This document shows, piece after piece, positions 1 through 5,324 of a stretch of DNA of 5,324 bases. The notes beneath the pieces were generated by a model that saw only the letters and a list, made by a program, of their open reading frames with translations, was not told the DNA's origin and did not search any database. The number at the start of each line of letters is the position of its first letter. Position 1 is the first letter of the stretch. Both the position numbers and the translations under genes were made by a program. Source of the DNA: an uncultured Eubacteriales bacterium (GTDB lineage Bacteria; Bacillota; Clostridia; Oscillospirales; Ruminococcaceae); NCBI GenBank assembly GCA_900318545.1, contig ONLC01000207.1, positions 1 to 5,324 on the forward strand, given 5' to 3'.

Positions 1-1635
1 ATCAGAGATACTGTAAAGACTGATTTCACTAACAAATATCAGGGCGTAAGTGTTCACCTCAACAAGTTTATGGAGCATGACGAGCAGTACGGTGTTGGCA
101 GTAACGAGGATGCTGTTAATGTAGTTTTCGGGCTTTATGCAGATGAGATTATTACCGCTGCTGACGGTACTACAATTCCCGAGGGTGGGCTTGTGTCTGT
201 AACTTCTGTTGGTGAGGATATGACTGCAAGATTCAACGAGCAGCTTCCCTTTGGCAGATACTATGTGCAGGAGATCAGCACCGATGTAAAGTATGTGATC
301 AGCGGCGAAAAGCACATTGTGACATTCGAGTATGCAGGTCAGGACACAGAGGTAGTTGACATCGACGCAGGCGAGTTTGTAAACCACCTTGACAGAGGTT
401 CTGTTCACGGTATCAAGGTGGATTCACACGATGAACCCCTTGCAAATGCTGTGTTCGGTATCTTCCGCACAGACTGCGAGGTATTCAATGCTGAGAACGC
501 TATAGCAACAGCAATTTCTGATGAAAACGGTATCTTTGAGATAAATGAGATCCCTTATGGCTCATATATCGTGACCGAGATTCAGGCTCCTGTGGGCTAT
601 GTATTCTCTGATAAAAAGTACGATGTTGTTATCGATAAGGACGGCGATGTGGTGAACATTACAGCCGAGAATGACGAAATCGAGCTTCATATCTCCAAGA
701 AAGATGTTTACGGAAATGAGCTTGCAGGTGCTACAATGCAGCTTATATCCGATGACGGCAGCATCTTTGACGAGTGGGTATCTGACGGCACCGAGCATAT
801 TGTGACCAAGCTCCCGGCAGGCAGCCATGTGCTTCACGAGGTTGCTGCTCCCGATGGCTTTGTTATCACTACTGATATTGCTTTCACTATTGACGAGCTT
901 AACAAAGTGACTGTCGATAAGGTAGACGCTCTGGCAACAGACGAGAACGGCATTCCCACAATCATCATGGTGGATGATACCACAAAGGTACACATCACAA
1001 AGACTGATATTACCGGTGACAAGGAACTTTCCGGCGCAAGACTTCAAGTCATTGACGAAAACGGAAATGTAGTTGATGAATGGATCAGCACCAATGAGGA
1101 ACACATCATCGAAGGCAAGCTGGTTGCTGGTAAGGAGTACACTCTTCATGAGGAGATCAGCCCTGACGGTTACGTTGTAGCAAATGATATCACATTCAAG
1201 GTTTCCGAGGATGGAAGTGTTGACGTTGTAGTAATGAAGGACGAAACAACAAAGGTCAGAATCAGCAAGCGTGACATTACTACAGATGAGGAACTTCCCG
1301 GGGCAAAGCTAATAATCATTGACGAGGACGGCAACACCGTCGAGGAATGGGGCAAGCTGATCGTAGGCAAGACCTATACCCTCAGAGAAATAACTGCACC
1401 TGACGGATATGAGATAGCAAACGATATTCAGTTTACTGTAAGCGAAGACGGCAGCGTTACAGAGGTCGTTATGTATGACGAGCATACTCCTACAGATACT
1501 CCCCATACTGTAACACCTCCGGTAAGAAATCCTCATACAGGCTCTGCGGTACAGAATACTGCATTTGCAGGTCTTGCTGTTGCAGGTCTGCTTATGGTGG
1601 TAAGTGCTGTAAGGAAGAAGAACGATAAGGAATAA
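1..1635 (+). CDS. Cna-B/SpaA-type wall-anchored adhesin, 5'-truncated by the window edge
   Basis: The frame is open from base 1, so the gene begins upstream; the Met codon at 70 lies inside a domain and is not a start. 544 residues are visible. They form five Cna-B/SpaA-like domains at about residues 15-130, 134-225, 226-326, 327-415 and 416-494. Each has an early Lys (22, 139, 233, 334, 423), a middle Glu in a 'xE(I/V)xAP.GY'-like stretch and a closing Asn or Asp, the triad that forms intramolecular isopeptide bonds in this family. A Thr/Pro-rich linker leads to NPHTG (510-514), a hydrophobic segment (about 520-535) and the tail RKKNDKE, the layout of a sortase substrate. The likely role is a surface adhesin or pilin-like protein that stabilises contact with other cells or host surfaces. 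Its place upstream of transfer genes fits a mating-contact role, which is inference. The ligand cannot be read from the sequence. Confidence 0.88.
   Translation: MRDTVKTDFTNKYQGVSVHLNKFMEHDEQYGVGSNEDAVNVVFGLYADEIITAADGTTIPEGGLVSVTSVGEDMTARFNEQLPFGRYYVQEISTDVKYVISGEKHIVTFEYAGQDTEVVDIDAGEFVNHLDRGSVHGIKVDSHDEPLANAVFGIFRTDCEVFNAENAIATAISDENGIFEINEIPYGSYIVTEIQAPVGYVFSDKKYDVVIDKDGDVVNITAENDEIELHISKKDVYGNELAGATMQLISDDGSIFDEWVSDGTEHIVTKLPAGSHVLHEVAAPDGFVITTDIAFTIDELNKVTVDKVDALATDENGIPTIIMVDDTTKVHITKTDITGDKELSGARLQVIDENGNVVDEWISTNEEHIIEGKLVAGKEYTLHEEISPDGYVVANDITFKVSEDGSVDVVVMKDETTKVRISKRDITTDEELPGAKLIIIDEDGNTVEEWGKLIVGKTYTLREITAPDGYEIANDIQFTVSEDGSVTEVVMYDEHTPTDTPHTVTPPVRNPHTGSAVQNTAFAGLAVAGLLMVVSAVRKKNDKE
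676..1479 (+). repeat. Three tandem Cna-B domains sharing a common protein pattern
   Basis: The last three domains of the adhesin each open with an (I/V)(H/R)I(S/T)K(K/T/R)D strand and continue with a GA(T/R/K) turn, an EW segment, a (L/R)(H/R)E...PDG(F/Y) stretch and a closing M(V/K/Y)D. The three units start near 676, 979 and 1246. Similarity is clear in protein but weak in DNA, where many codons differ synonymously, so the duplications look old. The third unit is shorter, lacking ten residues after its EW motif. Confidence 0.8.
1528..1542 (+). other. Sortase sorting motif NPHTG of the adhesin
   Basis: The codons read Asn-Pro-His-Thr-Gly. About five residues later comes a hydrophobic stretch rich in Ala, Leu, Val and Gly, then Arg-Lys-Lys and the end of the protein. 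This is the three-part wall-sorting signal, with NPxTG in place of the classical LPxTG. Cleavage between Thr and Gly and attachment to peptidoglycan or a pilus subunit are expected from the family. The sortase is not in the window. Confidence 0.8.
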
Positions 1636-1641
1636 ATAAAT

Positions 1642-1679
1642 TGGATAGCCCTGCGGTGCTTGCCGCAGTGAGCTATCCA
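1642..1679 (+). other. Intergenic stem-loop after the adhesin gene
   Basis: TGGATAGC (1642-1649) pairs perfectly with GCTATCCA (1672-1679). Inside, CTGCGG (1651-1656) pairs with CCGCAG (1663-1668) around a six-base loop, with a small asymmetric internal loop between the helices. On the + strand no U-tract follows, so it is not a standard intrinsic terminator for the adhesin. The A-rich run 1631-1640 would give a T-rich tail if read from the - strand, but no - strand gene is present. It may stabilise the 3' end of the adhesin message or reduce read-through. Confidence 0.6.
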
Positions 1680-1701
1680 GCTATGAAAGGACAATACAAA
1701 T

Positions 1702-2253
1702 ATGATCAGATTTATAAAACTTGACAGCGATCTTCTCTTTGCTGTCTGTGAGTTCTGCGAGAAGCAGCACGCTGATAATGGTGATCCGAATTTCCCGGAA
1801 TATGATATTCTCAGTATGCTCACCTCGGCTTATGATGAGCTTGATAAGATAAACGGTGTTCTGCCTGTGACGGAAATATACCGCTATCATATATCCTGCG
1901 AATACTCGGACTACATTCTTTCCAAGAGGGAGGAGGATAACGGCATTATTTTCAAAAACGCTGTTCATCTTGGAACATTTATCACAGGAAACTTTGATGA
2001 AGATGATTTTGCCGATCACGATGTGACCTGCGGCTATGAGATCATTTATGACCTCGATGATAAGAAGATAAAGCTGCTTTACAGAATAGAGATCACTACA
2101 GATGAAGGCTCTACTCTGTATCGCGTCGAGGACGATACCTATGAAAGCTTTGATGCAGGAGACTTCATAGTAAGTCTGTCTGTTCAGCTTGCAGAAAAGC
2201 TCCGCAACGGCGGAAACTATTTAAGAAAGGTGTGTGAATGCCCTTGCGTCTGA
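1702..2253 (+). CDS. Hypothetical acidic protein of 183 residues upstream of topB
   Basis: The ATG at 1702 is preceded by GAAAGGA (1685-1691) ten bases upstream, a good ribosome binding site. I do not recognise the family. The protein is rich in Asp and Glu and has no signal peptide or membrane segment, so it is probably cytosolic. The first 55 residues look helical, including CEFCEKQH (residues 16-23), whose Cys-x2-Cys pair has no matching second pair close by. The middle part (about 85-150) alternates hydrophobic and charged residues as in beta strands, and the C-terminus returns to a likely helix (VQLAEKLRNG). The end is Cys-rich (CECPC). Its 3' end overlaps topB by 16 bases in another frame, so the two are probably translated together. 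A role linked to TopB or to transfer is inference from position. Confidence 0.8.
   Translation: MIRFIKLDSDLLFAVCEFCEKQHADNGDPNFPEYDILSMLTSAYDELDKINGVLPVTEIYRYHISCEYSDYILSKREEDNGIIFKNAVHLGTFITGNFDEDDFADHDVTCGYEIIYDLDDKKIKLLYRIEITTDEGSTLYRVEDDTYESFDAGDFIVSLSVQLAEKLRNGGNYLRKVCECPCV
2223..2230 (+). promoter_or_regulatory. Ribosome binding site of topB inside the upstream gene
   Basis: AAGAAAGG ends seven bases before the ATG at 2238 and lies within the last codons of the preceding gene. It supports this start, as does the first strand of the Toprim fold beginning right after it. The arrangement suggests translational coupling. Confidence 0.6.
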
Positions 2254-4331
2254 TACTTTGTGAAAAGCCCTCTGTGGCGATGTCAATTGCCTACTGCGTA
2301 GGTGCTACTGAAAAAATATCCGAGGGGAAACGTTTCTACTGGCAGGGTGATGACTACATCGTTACCAATGCTCTTGGTCATCTGGTGGGTATAGGTATCC
2401 CCGAAGATTACGGGTATAAAAAGTGGAAGCTTTCTGATCTCCCTATTATACCTGATTTCAAGCTGTTTTTGTTAAACGGCAGCGGCACACAGATAGGAAT
2501 GCTCAGAAAGCTCTTTGAACGTGAAGATGTGACAGAGATCATCAATGCCTGCGATGCAGGGCGTGAGGGTGAGTGCATTTTCAGATACATATATAATTAT
2601 CTCGGAAGCAATAAGCCTGTAAAGCGTCTTTGGATTAACTCGCTGACAGACGATGCTATCCGTGACGGAATGGCTAATTTACTTGATCCGGCGGTGCTTG
2701 ACGGTATGTTTGCGGCAGGATATGCAAGAGCAAAGTCGGACTGGATATTCGGTATCAACCTTTCAAGGTTTTACAGCCTCATATCCAATCAGCGGCACAA
2801 GTCGGGTAGGGTCAAAAATGCGGTGCTGAACATCATAGCTGAGCGTGAAGGGCAGATCGCTGCATTTGAGAAAAAGCCCTATTTCAAGCTTATCCTTGAT
2901 AACGGTGCAGAATGTACCCGTACCTTTGATACAAGAGAAGAAGCGGAAAGAGTTGCAAATAGCTGTACCGGCAAAACGGCAACTGTATGCTTTGCACTTG
3001 CGGAGGAAAAGAAAGAGAACAGACCTCTGCTGCACAGCCTGACCTCCTTGCAGAGAGAGGGTAATGATATCTTTGGTCTTACGGCAGCAGTAACATTAAG
3101 GGCAGCCCAGAGCCTTTATGAAAAGAAGCTCATAACATATCCCCGCACAGACAGCAATTTTATCAGCGAGGATATGATCGGCTATGCTGAAAGCGTTGTA
3201 AAATGCCTTTCAAGTTATAACAAGGAAAGGACAGACAAGCTGCTTTCGCAGGGACTTAACTTTGACAAGCGTGTAGTCAACAATGCAAAGATAACAGATC
3301 ATCACGCTATCATACCCACAAACATCATAGGAAAGATGGCTGAAACAGAGCTTAACGATACCGAGAAAAAGATAATCGGTTTGGTGATAAACCGCTTTCT
3401 GTCGGCTCTTGATAAGCCGTACACCTATCTTGAAAAGCGTTTTGAGTTTGAGGTAGAGGGTGAGCTGTTCCGCCTGACTACAAGAACACTCGTCGAACTC
3501 GGCTGGAGAGAATACAGCCGAAAGGGTGCAGATCAGCAGGCGACCCCGGCATATTTCAAGAACCAGACGGTACTTGTTAATGCCGTCAGTATTCGTGACT
3601 GCGAAACAAAGCCGCCTGCACATTTTACGGAAGCAAGTCTTCTTGCTGTTATGGAGAACATAGACCGCAGAATTGATGATAAAGAACTGAAAACCTACGT
3701 CAAGGATCGTGGGCTTGGAACACCAGCGACAAGGGCTGACATTATCGAAGGTCTTATTTCAGCCAAATACATCAAGCGGAAAAAGAAACAGATATACATT
3801 ACCGATTTCGGTAAGAACTTTATACGCATACTGCCGGATAACCTAAAGTCGGCGGAGCTTACTGCCCATTGGGAGCAAGAGCTTGCGGACATAGAATCGG
3901 GCAAGTGCGGAGAGGAGAATTTTATGAGTGAGATAATCAAGAACGTAAATGATGTGATCGAAAATGATGAGGTTACAGCAGCCGCAGAAAACGGTGCGGC
4001 TAATACAGAAACAGAACAGCCTGCGGAGGTCGGCAAGTGTCCCTGGTGCGGCAATCCTGTGAGAGAAGGCCCGAAGGCTTTTTACTGCTCGGACAAAGAA
4101 AACTGCGATTTCTTCATCTACAAACACGATAAGCGTATCGGCAGAAGCTACAAGGCAGCAGAGATAAGTGAGCTGCTTGCAAACGGCAAGGTAACGCTGA
4201 GAGGCTGCACATCTTCAAAGGGAAATAAGTATGCGGCGGTGTTCGAGCTTGATGACAGCGGAGAGTATGTAAATCTCAAGTTTGTGGAGTATGTGAAGAC
4301 ACGCAAGAAGCGTAAGACGAGAAGCGAGTGA
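2238..4331 (+). CDS. topB: DNA topoisomerase III (type IA), conjugative-element type
   Basis: This enzyme cuts one DNA strand through a Tyr-phosphate link and passes another strand through, resolving intertwined DNA; in ICEs it is thought to help element replication or transfer. The 697 residues match the full family length. The Toprim domain (about 1-140) starts with LILCEKPS, with catalytic Glu 9, and has CDAGREGE at 105-112. A KSGRV motif lies at 188-192. The active-site stretch ITYPRTDS (299-306) gives nucleophile Tyr 301 and Arg 303. DHHAIIPT (354-361), FTEASLL (463-469) and RGLGTPATRADII (491-503) are typical of the family. A C4 zinc ribbon follows: Cys 601, 604, 617 and 623. The C-terminal region (about 645-683) is a second, ribbon-like DNA-binding segment, and the tail is basic (TRKKRKTRSE). 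The gene overlaps the upstream one and ends in TGA-TAA-TAA. Chromosomal topB is the alternative, but the neighbours favour the element form. Confidence 0.95.
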   Translation: MPLRLILCEKPSVAMSIAYCVGATEKISEGKRFYWQGDDYIVTNALGHLVGIGIPEDYGYKKWKLSDLPIIPDFKLFLLNGSGTQIGMLRKLFEREDVTEIINACDAGREGECIFRYIYNYLGSNKPVKRLWINSLTDDAIRDGMANLLDPAVLDGMFAAGYARAKSDWIFGINLSRFYSLISNQRHKSGRVKNAVLNIIAEREGQIAAFEKKPYFKLILDNGAECTRTFDTREEAERVANSCTGKTATVCFALAEEKKENRPLLHSLTSLQREGNDIFGLTAAVTLRAAQSLYEKKLITYPRTDSNFISEDMIGYAESVVKCLSSYNKERTDKLLSQGLNFDKRVVNNAKITDHHAIIPTNIIGKMAETELNDTEKKIIGLVINRFLSALDKPYTYLEKRFEFEVEGELFRLTTRTLVELGWREYSRKGADQQATPAYFKNQTVLVNAVSIRDCETKPPAHFTEASLLAVMENIDRRIDDKELKTYVKDRGLGTPATRADIIEGLISAKYIKRKKKQIYITDFGKNFIRILPDNLKSAELTAHWEQELADIESGKCGEENFMSEIIKNVNDVIENDEVTAAAENGAANTETEQPAEVGKCPWCGNPVREGPKAFYCSDKENCDFFIYKHDKRIGRSYKAAEISELLANGKVTLRGCTSSKGNKYAAVFELDDSGEYVNLKFVEYVKTRKKRKTRSE

Positions 4332-4333
4332 TA

Positions 4334-4357
4334 ATAACGCACCTTCGGGTGCGTTAT
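4334..4357 (+). other. Perfect 10-bp stem-loop with TTCG loop after topB
   Basis: ATAACGCACC (4334-4343) pairs without mismatch with GGTGCGTTAT (4348-4357) around TTCG. The loop is closed by C-G, the very stable cUUCGg tetraloop in RNA. It begins within the last of three in-frame stop codons of topB. The bases after it (ACATAACC) form no U-tract, so efficient intrinsic termination is unlikely. An RNA-stability or processing role, or partial attenuation between topB and the next gene, is possible. Confidence 0.7.
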
Positions 4358-4389
4358 ACATAACCAAGTTTTCTGATGGAGGATAACTA

Positions 4390-4581
4390 ATGAGCAATAC
4401 AACTAAAGCAATTATTCAGATAATCATAAATACAGCGGTGATCGTCACTGCATACAAGCTCGGTAACAGCAAGGGCTATGATGAAGGCTGGAATGACGGT
4501 GCTTTGGCAGGTGCCTGTGCAAAGGATACTTCTGACGATAACAGCAGCTACATTACAGATTTCGAGGAGCTTTTTAACTGA
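4390..4581 (+). CDS. Small single-pass membrane protein of 63 residues
   Basis: The ATG is preceded by a perfect GGAGG (4378-4382) with a seven-base spacer, strong support for a real gene despite its size. Residues about 7-22 form one hydrophobic helix (AIIQIIINTAVIVTAY), after a short polar N-terminus with one Lys. Next comes a Gly-rich stretch with KGYDEGWNDG (about 29-38), then an acidic, Ser-rich tail ending in DFEELFN. It probably sits in the cytoplasmic membrane; the orientation is not clear. I do not recognise the family. It lies between topB and the large ArdC/LtrC-like gene, with 38 bases to the next start, and so is likely in the same operon. A role in assembling or regulating the transfer machinery is a guess from position. 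Confidence 0.75.
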   Translation: MSNTTKAIIQIIINTAVIVTAYKLGNSKGYDEGWNDGALAGACAKDTSDDNSSYITDFEELFN

Positions 4582-4597
4582 CTTATCAGCAAAATAC

Positions 4598-4610
4598 GGA
4601 GGAGAGGAGA
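4598..4610 (+). promoter_or_regulatory. Purine-rich ribosome binding site that decides a TTG start
   Basis: GGAGGAGAGGAGA holds two Shine-Dalgarno-like cores. The second, AGGAG at 4605-4609, is ten bases before the TTG at 4620. No ATG or GTG lies between the upstream in-frame stop (4575-4577) and this TTG, so the site points to TTG as the start of the last gene. Confidence 0.65.
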
Positions 4611-4619
4611 CAAAATTTA

Positions 4620-5324
4620 TTGAATAATCGGTATCAAAGCGTATGCTACAACTGGTCGGACGTGACCGAAAGGCTCAGACGGGACAAGCAGACACTTGCT
4701 CGTTTCCTGCGTTTCTCGGCAAGTCTGTATAAGATGGGATTCCCCGATGCGGCACTTGTTTTCTATCACGATCCAAACGCCACAAAGGTCGCAGAGCTTG
4801 AAACGTGGAACAGGCTGGGGCGATTTGTAAACAAGGGCGCTCGAAGTATTGCCGTTTTTGGTGAAGGCGACAGGTGCAGGCACCTTTTCGATATTTCACA
4901 GACCAACGGTAAGCCGATCCCAAACGGCTGGCGGCTGACAGAAGATTTGGCGGCGGAGCTTGTTGATGTCATATCATATAACTACGGCAGAGAGTGCAAG
5001 GACATTCACGAGGCACTTGCCGCTGTTGCGGTTGATAATATCAAGACTCACAGCCCCGAAATGCAGTACACCATAGAGCAGATGAATTTATCGCAGAAGG
5101 AAACTGCGGAATATCAGAGGTCTGTGGTATCGGCGGTGCGTTTCGTTGTAGAAAACCGCTGCGAACAGAACGGCGGTATGCCGCTTTCGGGGAACATCAA
5201 TCTTAACGCTGCTGACTATTTCAAGGACACAAGAGATGTTATCCGTTTCTGTGACCTTGTTCAGAGAAGTGCTAAGGACAGCCTGCTTGAAATAGAGCAT
5301 GAGGTCATACAGATTCTTAGGAAA
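4620..5324 (+). CDS. N-terminal part of a large ArdC/LtrC-like mobile-element protein, cut by the window end
   Basis: The frame stays open from TTG 4620 to the last base, giving 235 residues without a stop. TTG is chosen because a strong ribosome binding site lies just upstream; the first in-frame ATG is 38 codons later (4734) and would remove conserved sequence. Residues 26-80 are the recognisable part: LARFLRFSASLYK, then a pattern of Tyr-x2-Asp-Pro-Asn-Ala-Thr, then ETWNRLGRFVNKGARSIAV. This matches the ArdC-like ssDNA-binding N-terminal region found at the start of the very large ICE proteins that often continue into SNF2-helicase and DNA-methylase domains. Those later domains are beyond the window, so that extension is inference from the family and the position after topB. 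Residues 95-235 are largely helical and I cannot assign them. Likely jobs are protection or processing of incoming element DNA. Confidence 0.75.
   Translation, partial: MNNRYQSVCYNWSDVTERLRRDKQTLARFLRFSASLYKMGFPDAALVFYHDPNATKVAELETWNRLGRFVNKGARSIAVFGEGDRCRHLFDISQTNGKPIPNGWRLTEDLAAELVDVISYNYGRECKDIHEALAAVAVDNIKTHSPEMQYTIEQMNLSQKETAEYQRSVVSAVRFVVENRCEQNGGMPLSGNINLNAADYFKDTRDVIRFCDLVQRSAKDSLLEIEHEVIQILRK

Larger units (their letters stand above)
1..5324 (+). mobile_element. Internal segment of a putative integrative and conjugative element (Tn1549-like transfer region)
   Basis: All five genes lie on the + strand with short gaps or overlaps. The combination of a Cna-B adhesin, a conjugation-type topoisomerase III, small accessory proteins and the start of a large ArdC/LtrC-like protein is known from ICEs of gut Firmicutes. 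No integrase, relaxase, VirD4/VirB4 gene, attachment site or element boundary is visible, so the call rests on gene content and order alone. A plasmid transfer region is the main alternative. Confidence 0.65.

Noticed and set aside
70..72. ATG at 70 as the start of the adhesin
   Set aside because: The same frame is open to base 1 and encodes the first strand and reactive Lys (residue 22) of a Cna-B domain before this Met.
562..1149. Long open frame of 195 codons on the - strand inside the adhesin
   Set aside because: It lies fully antisense to a well-supported repeat protein, resembles no known family, and its openness follows from the codon bias of the + strand gene.
1642..1679. Intrinsic (Rho-independent) terminator for the adhesin
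   Set aside because: The stem is convincing but no run of T follows it on the + strand.
1750..1773. Zinc-binding site in the 183-residue protein from CEFC
   Set aside because: Only one Cys-x2-Cys pair is present; the other Cys residues lie scattered or at the far C-terminus, so a metal site cannot be supported.
1681..2019. Open frame of 112 codons on the - strand across the start of the 183-residue gene
   Set aside because: It overlaps a + strand gene with a good ribosome binding site and shows no recognisable domain.
2845..3042. 65-codon + strand frame within topB
   Set aside because: It lies in another frame of a clear topoisomerase gene, and its Lys/Arg-rich product looks like a frame shadow.
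4334..4357. Intrinsic terminator for topB
   Set aside because: No T-run follows the stem; the next bases are ACATAACC and lead straight into the ribosome binding site of the next gene.
1..5324. CRISPR arrays, tRNA or rRNA genes, insertion sequences and promoters
   Set aside because: I saw no regularly spaced short repeats, tRNA-like folds, rRNA stretches, terminal inverted repeats or convincing -35/-10 pairs.

Overview
The window looks like a piece of an integrative and conjugative element (ICE) from a Gram-positive gut clostridium, probably of the Ruminococcus/Oscillospiraceae type. This rests on four things: a wall-anchored Cna-B/SpaA-type adhesin with a C-terminal sorting signal, a conjugation-type topoisomerase III, strong GGAGG-like ribosome binding sites, and the start of the very large ArdC/LtrC-like protein that commonly follows topB in Tn1549-like elements. 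The genus is an inference. No integrase, relaxase or element end lies in the window.

Layout, all on the + strand. Positions 1-1635: 3' part of a surface adhesin. Five immunoglobulin-like Cna-B/SpaA domains are visible, followed by a Thr/Pro-rich linker, an NPHTG sorting motif, a membrane segment and a charged tail. Positions 1642-1679: a stem-loop. Positions 1702-2253: an unrecognised acidic protein of 183 residues, overlapping by 16 bases the start of topB (2238-4331, 697 residues). topB ends in three consecutive in-frame stops and is followed by a perfect 10-bp stem-loop with a TTCG loop. Positions 4390-4581: a 63-residue single-pass membrane protein. From 4620 to the window end: the first 235 codons of a large ArdC/LtrC-like protein, apparently starting at TTG.

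How the genes may work together: the adhesin would help the donor cell contact other cells or host surfaces. TopB and the ArdC/LtrC-like protein would act on element DNA during transfer or establishment. The two small proteins sit where accessory transfer proteins are usual, but their roles are unknown. Same-strand packing and short gaps suggest one transfer operon; neither intergenic hairpin has a U-tract that would clearly end transcription.

The most notable observation is that the third visible adhesin domain closely resembles the streptococcal FbaB CnaB2 domain (the parent of SpyTag/SpyCatcher), including the Lys, Glu and Asp of the isopeptide triad. The last domain of the same protein has lost a 10-residue segment. 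No clearly new system was found.
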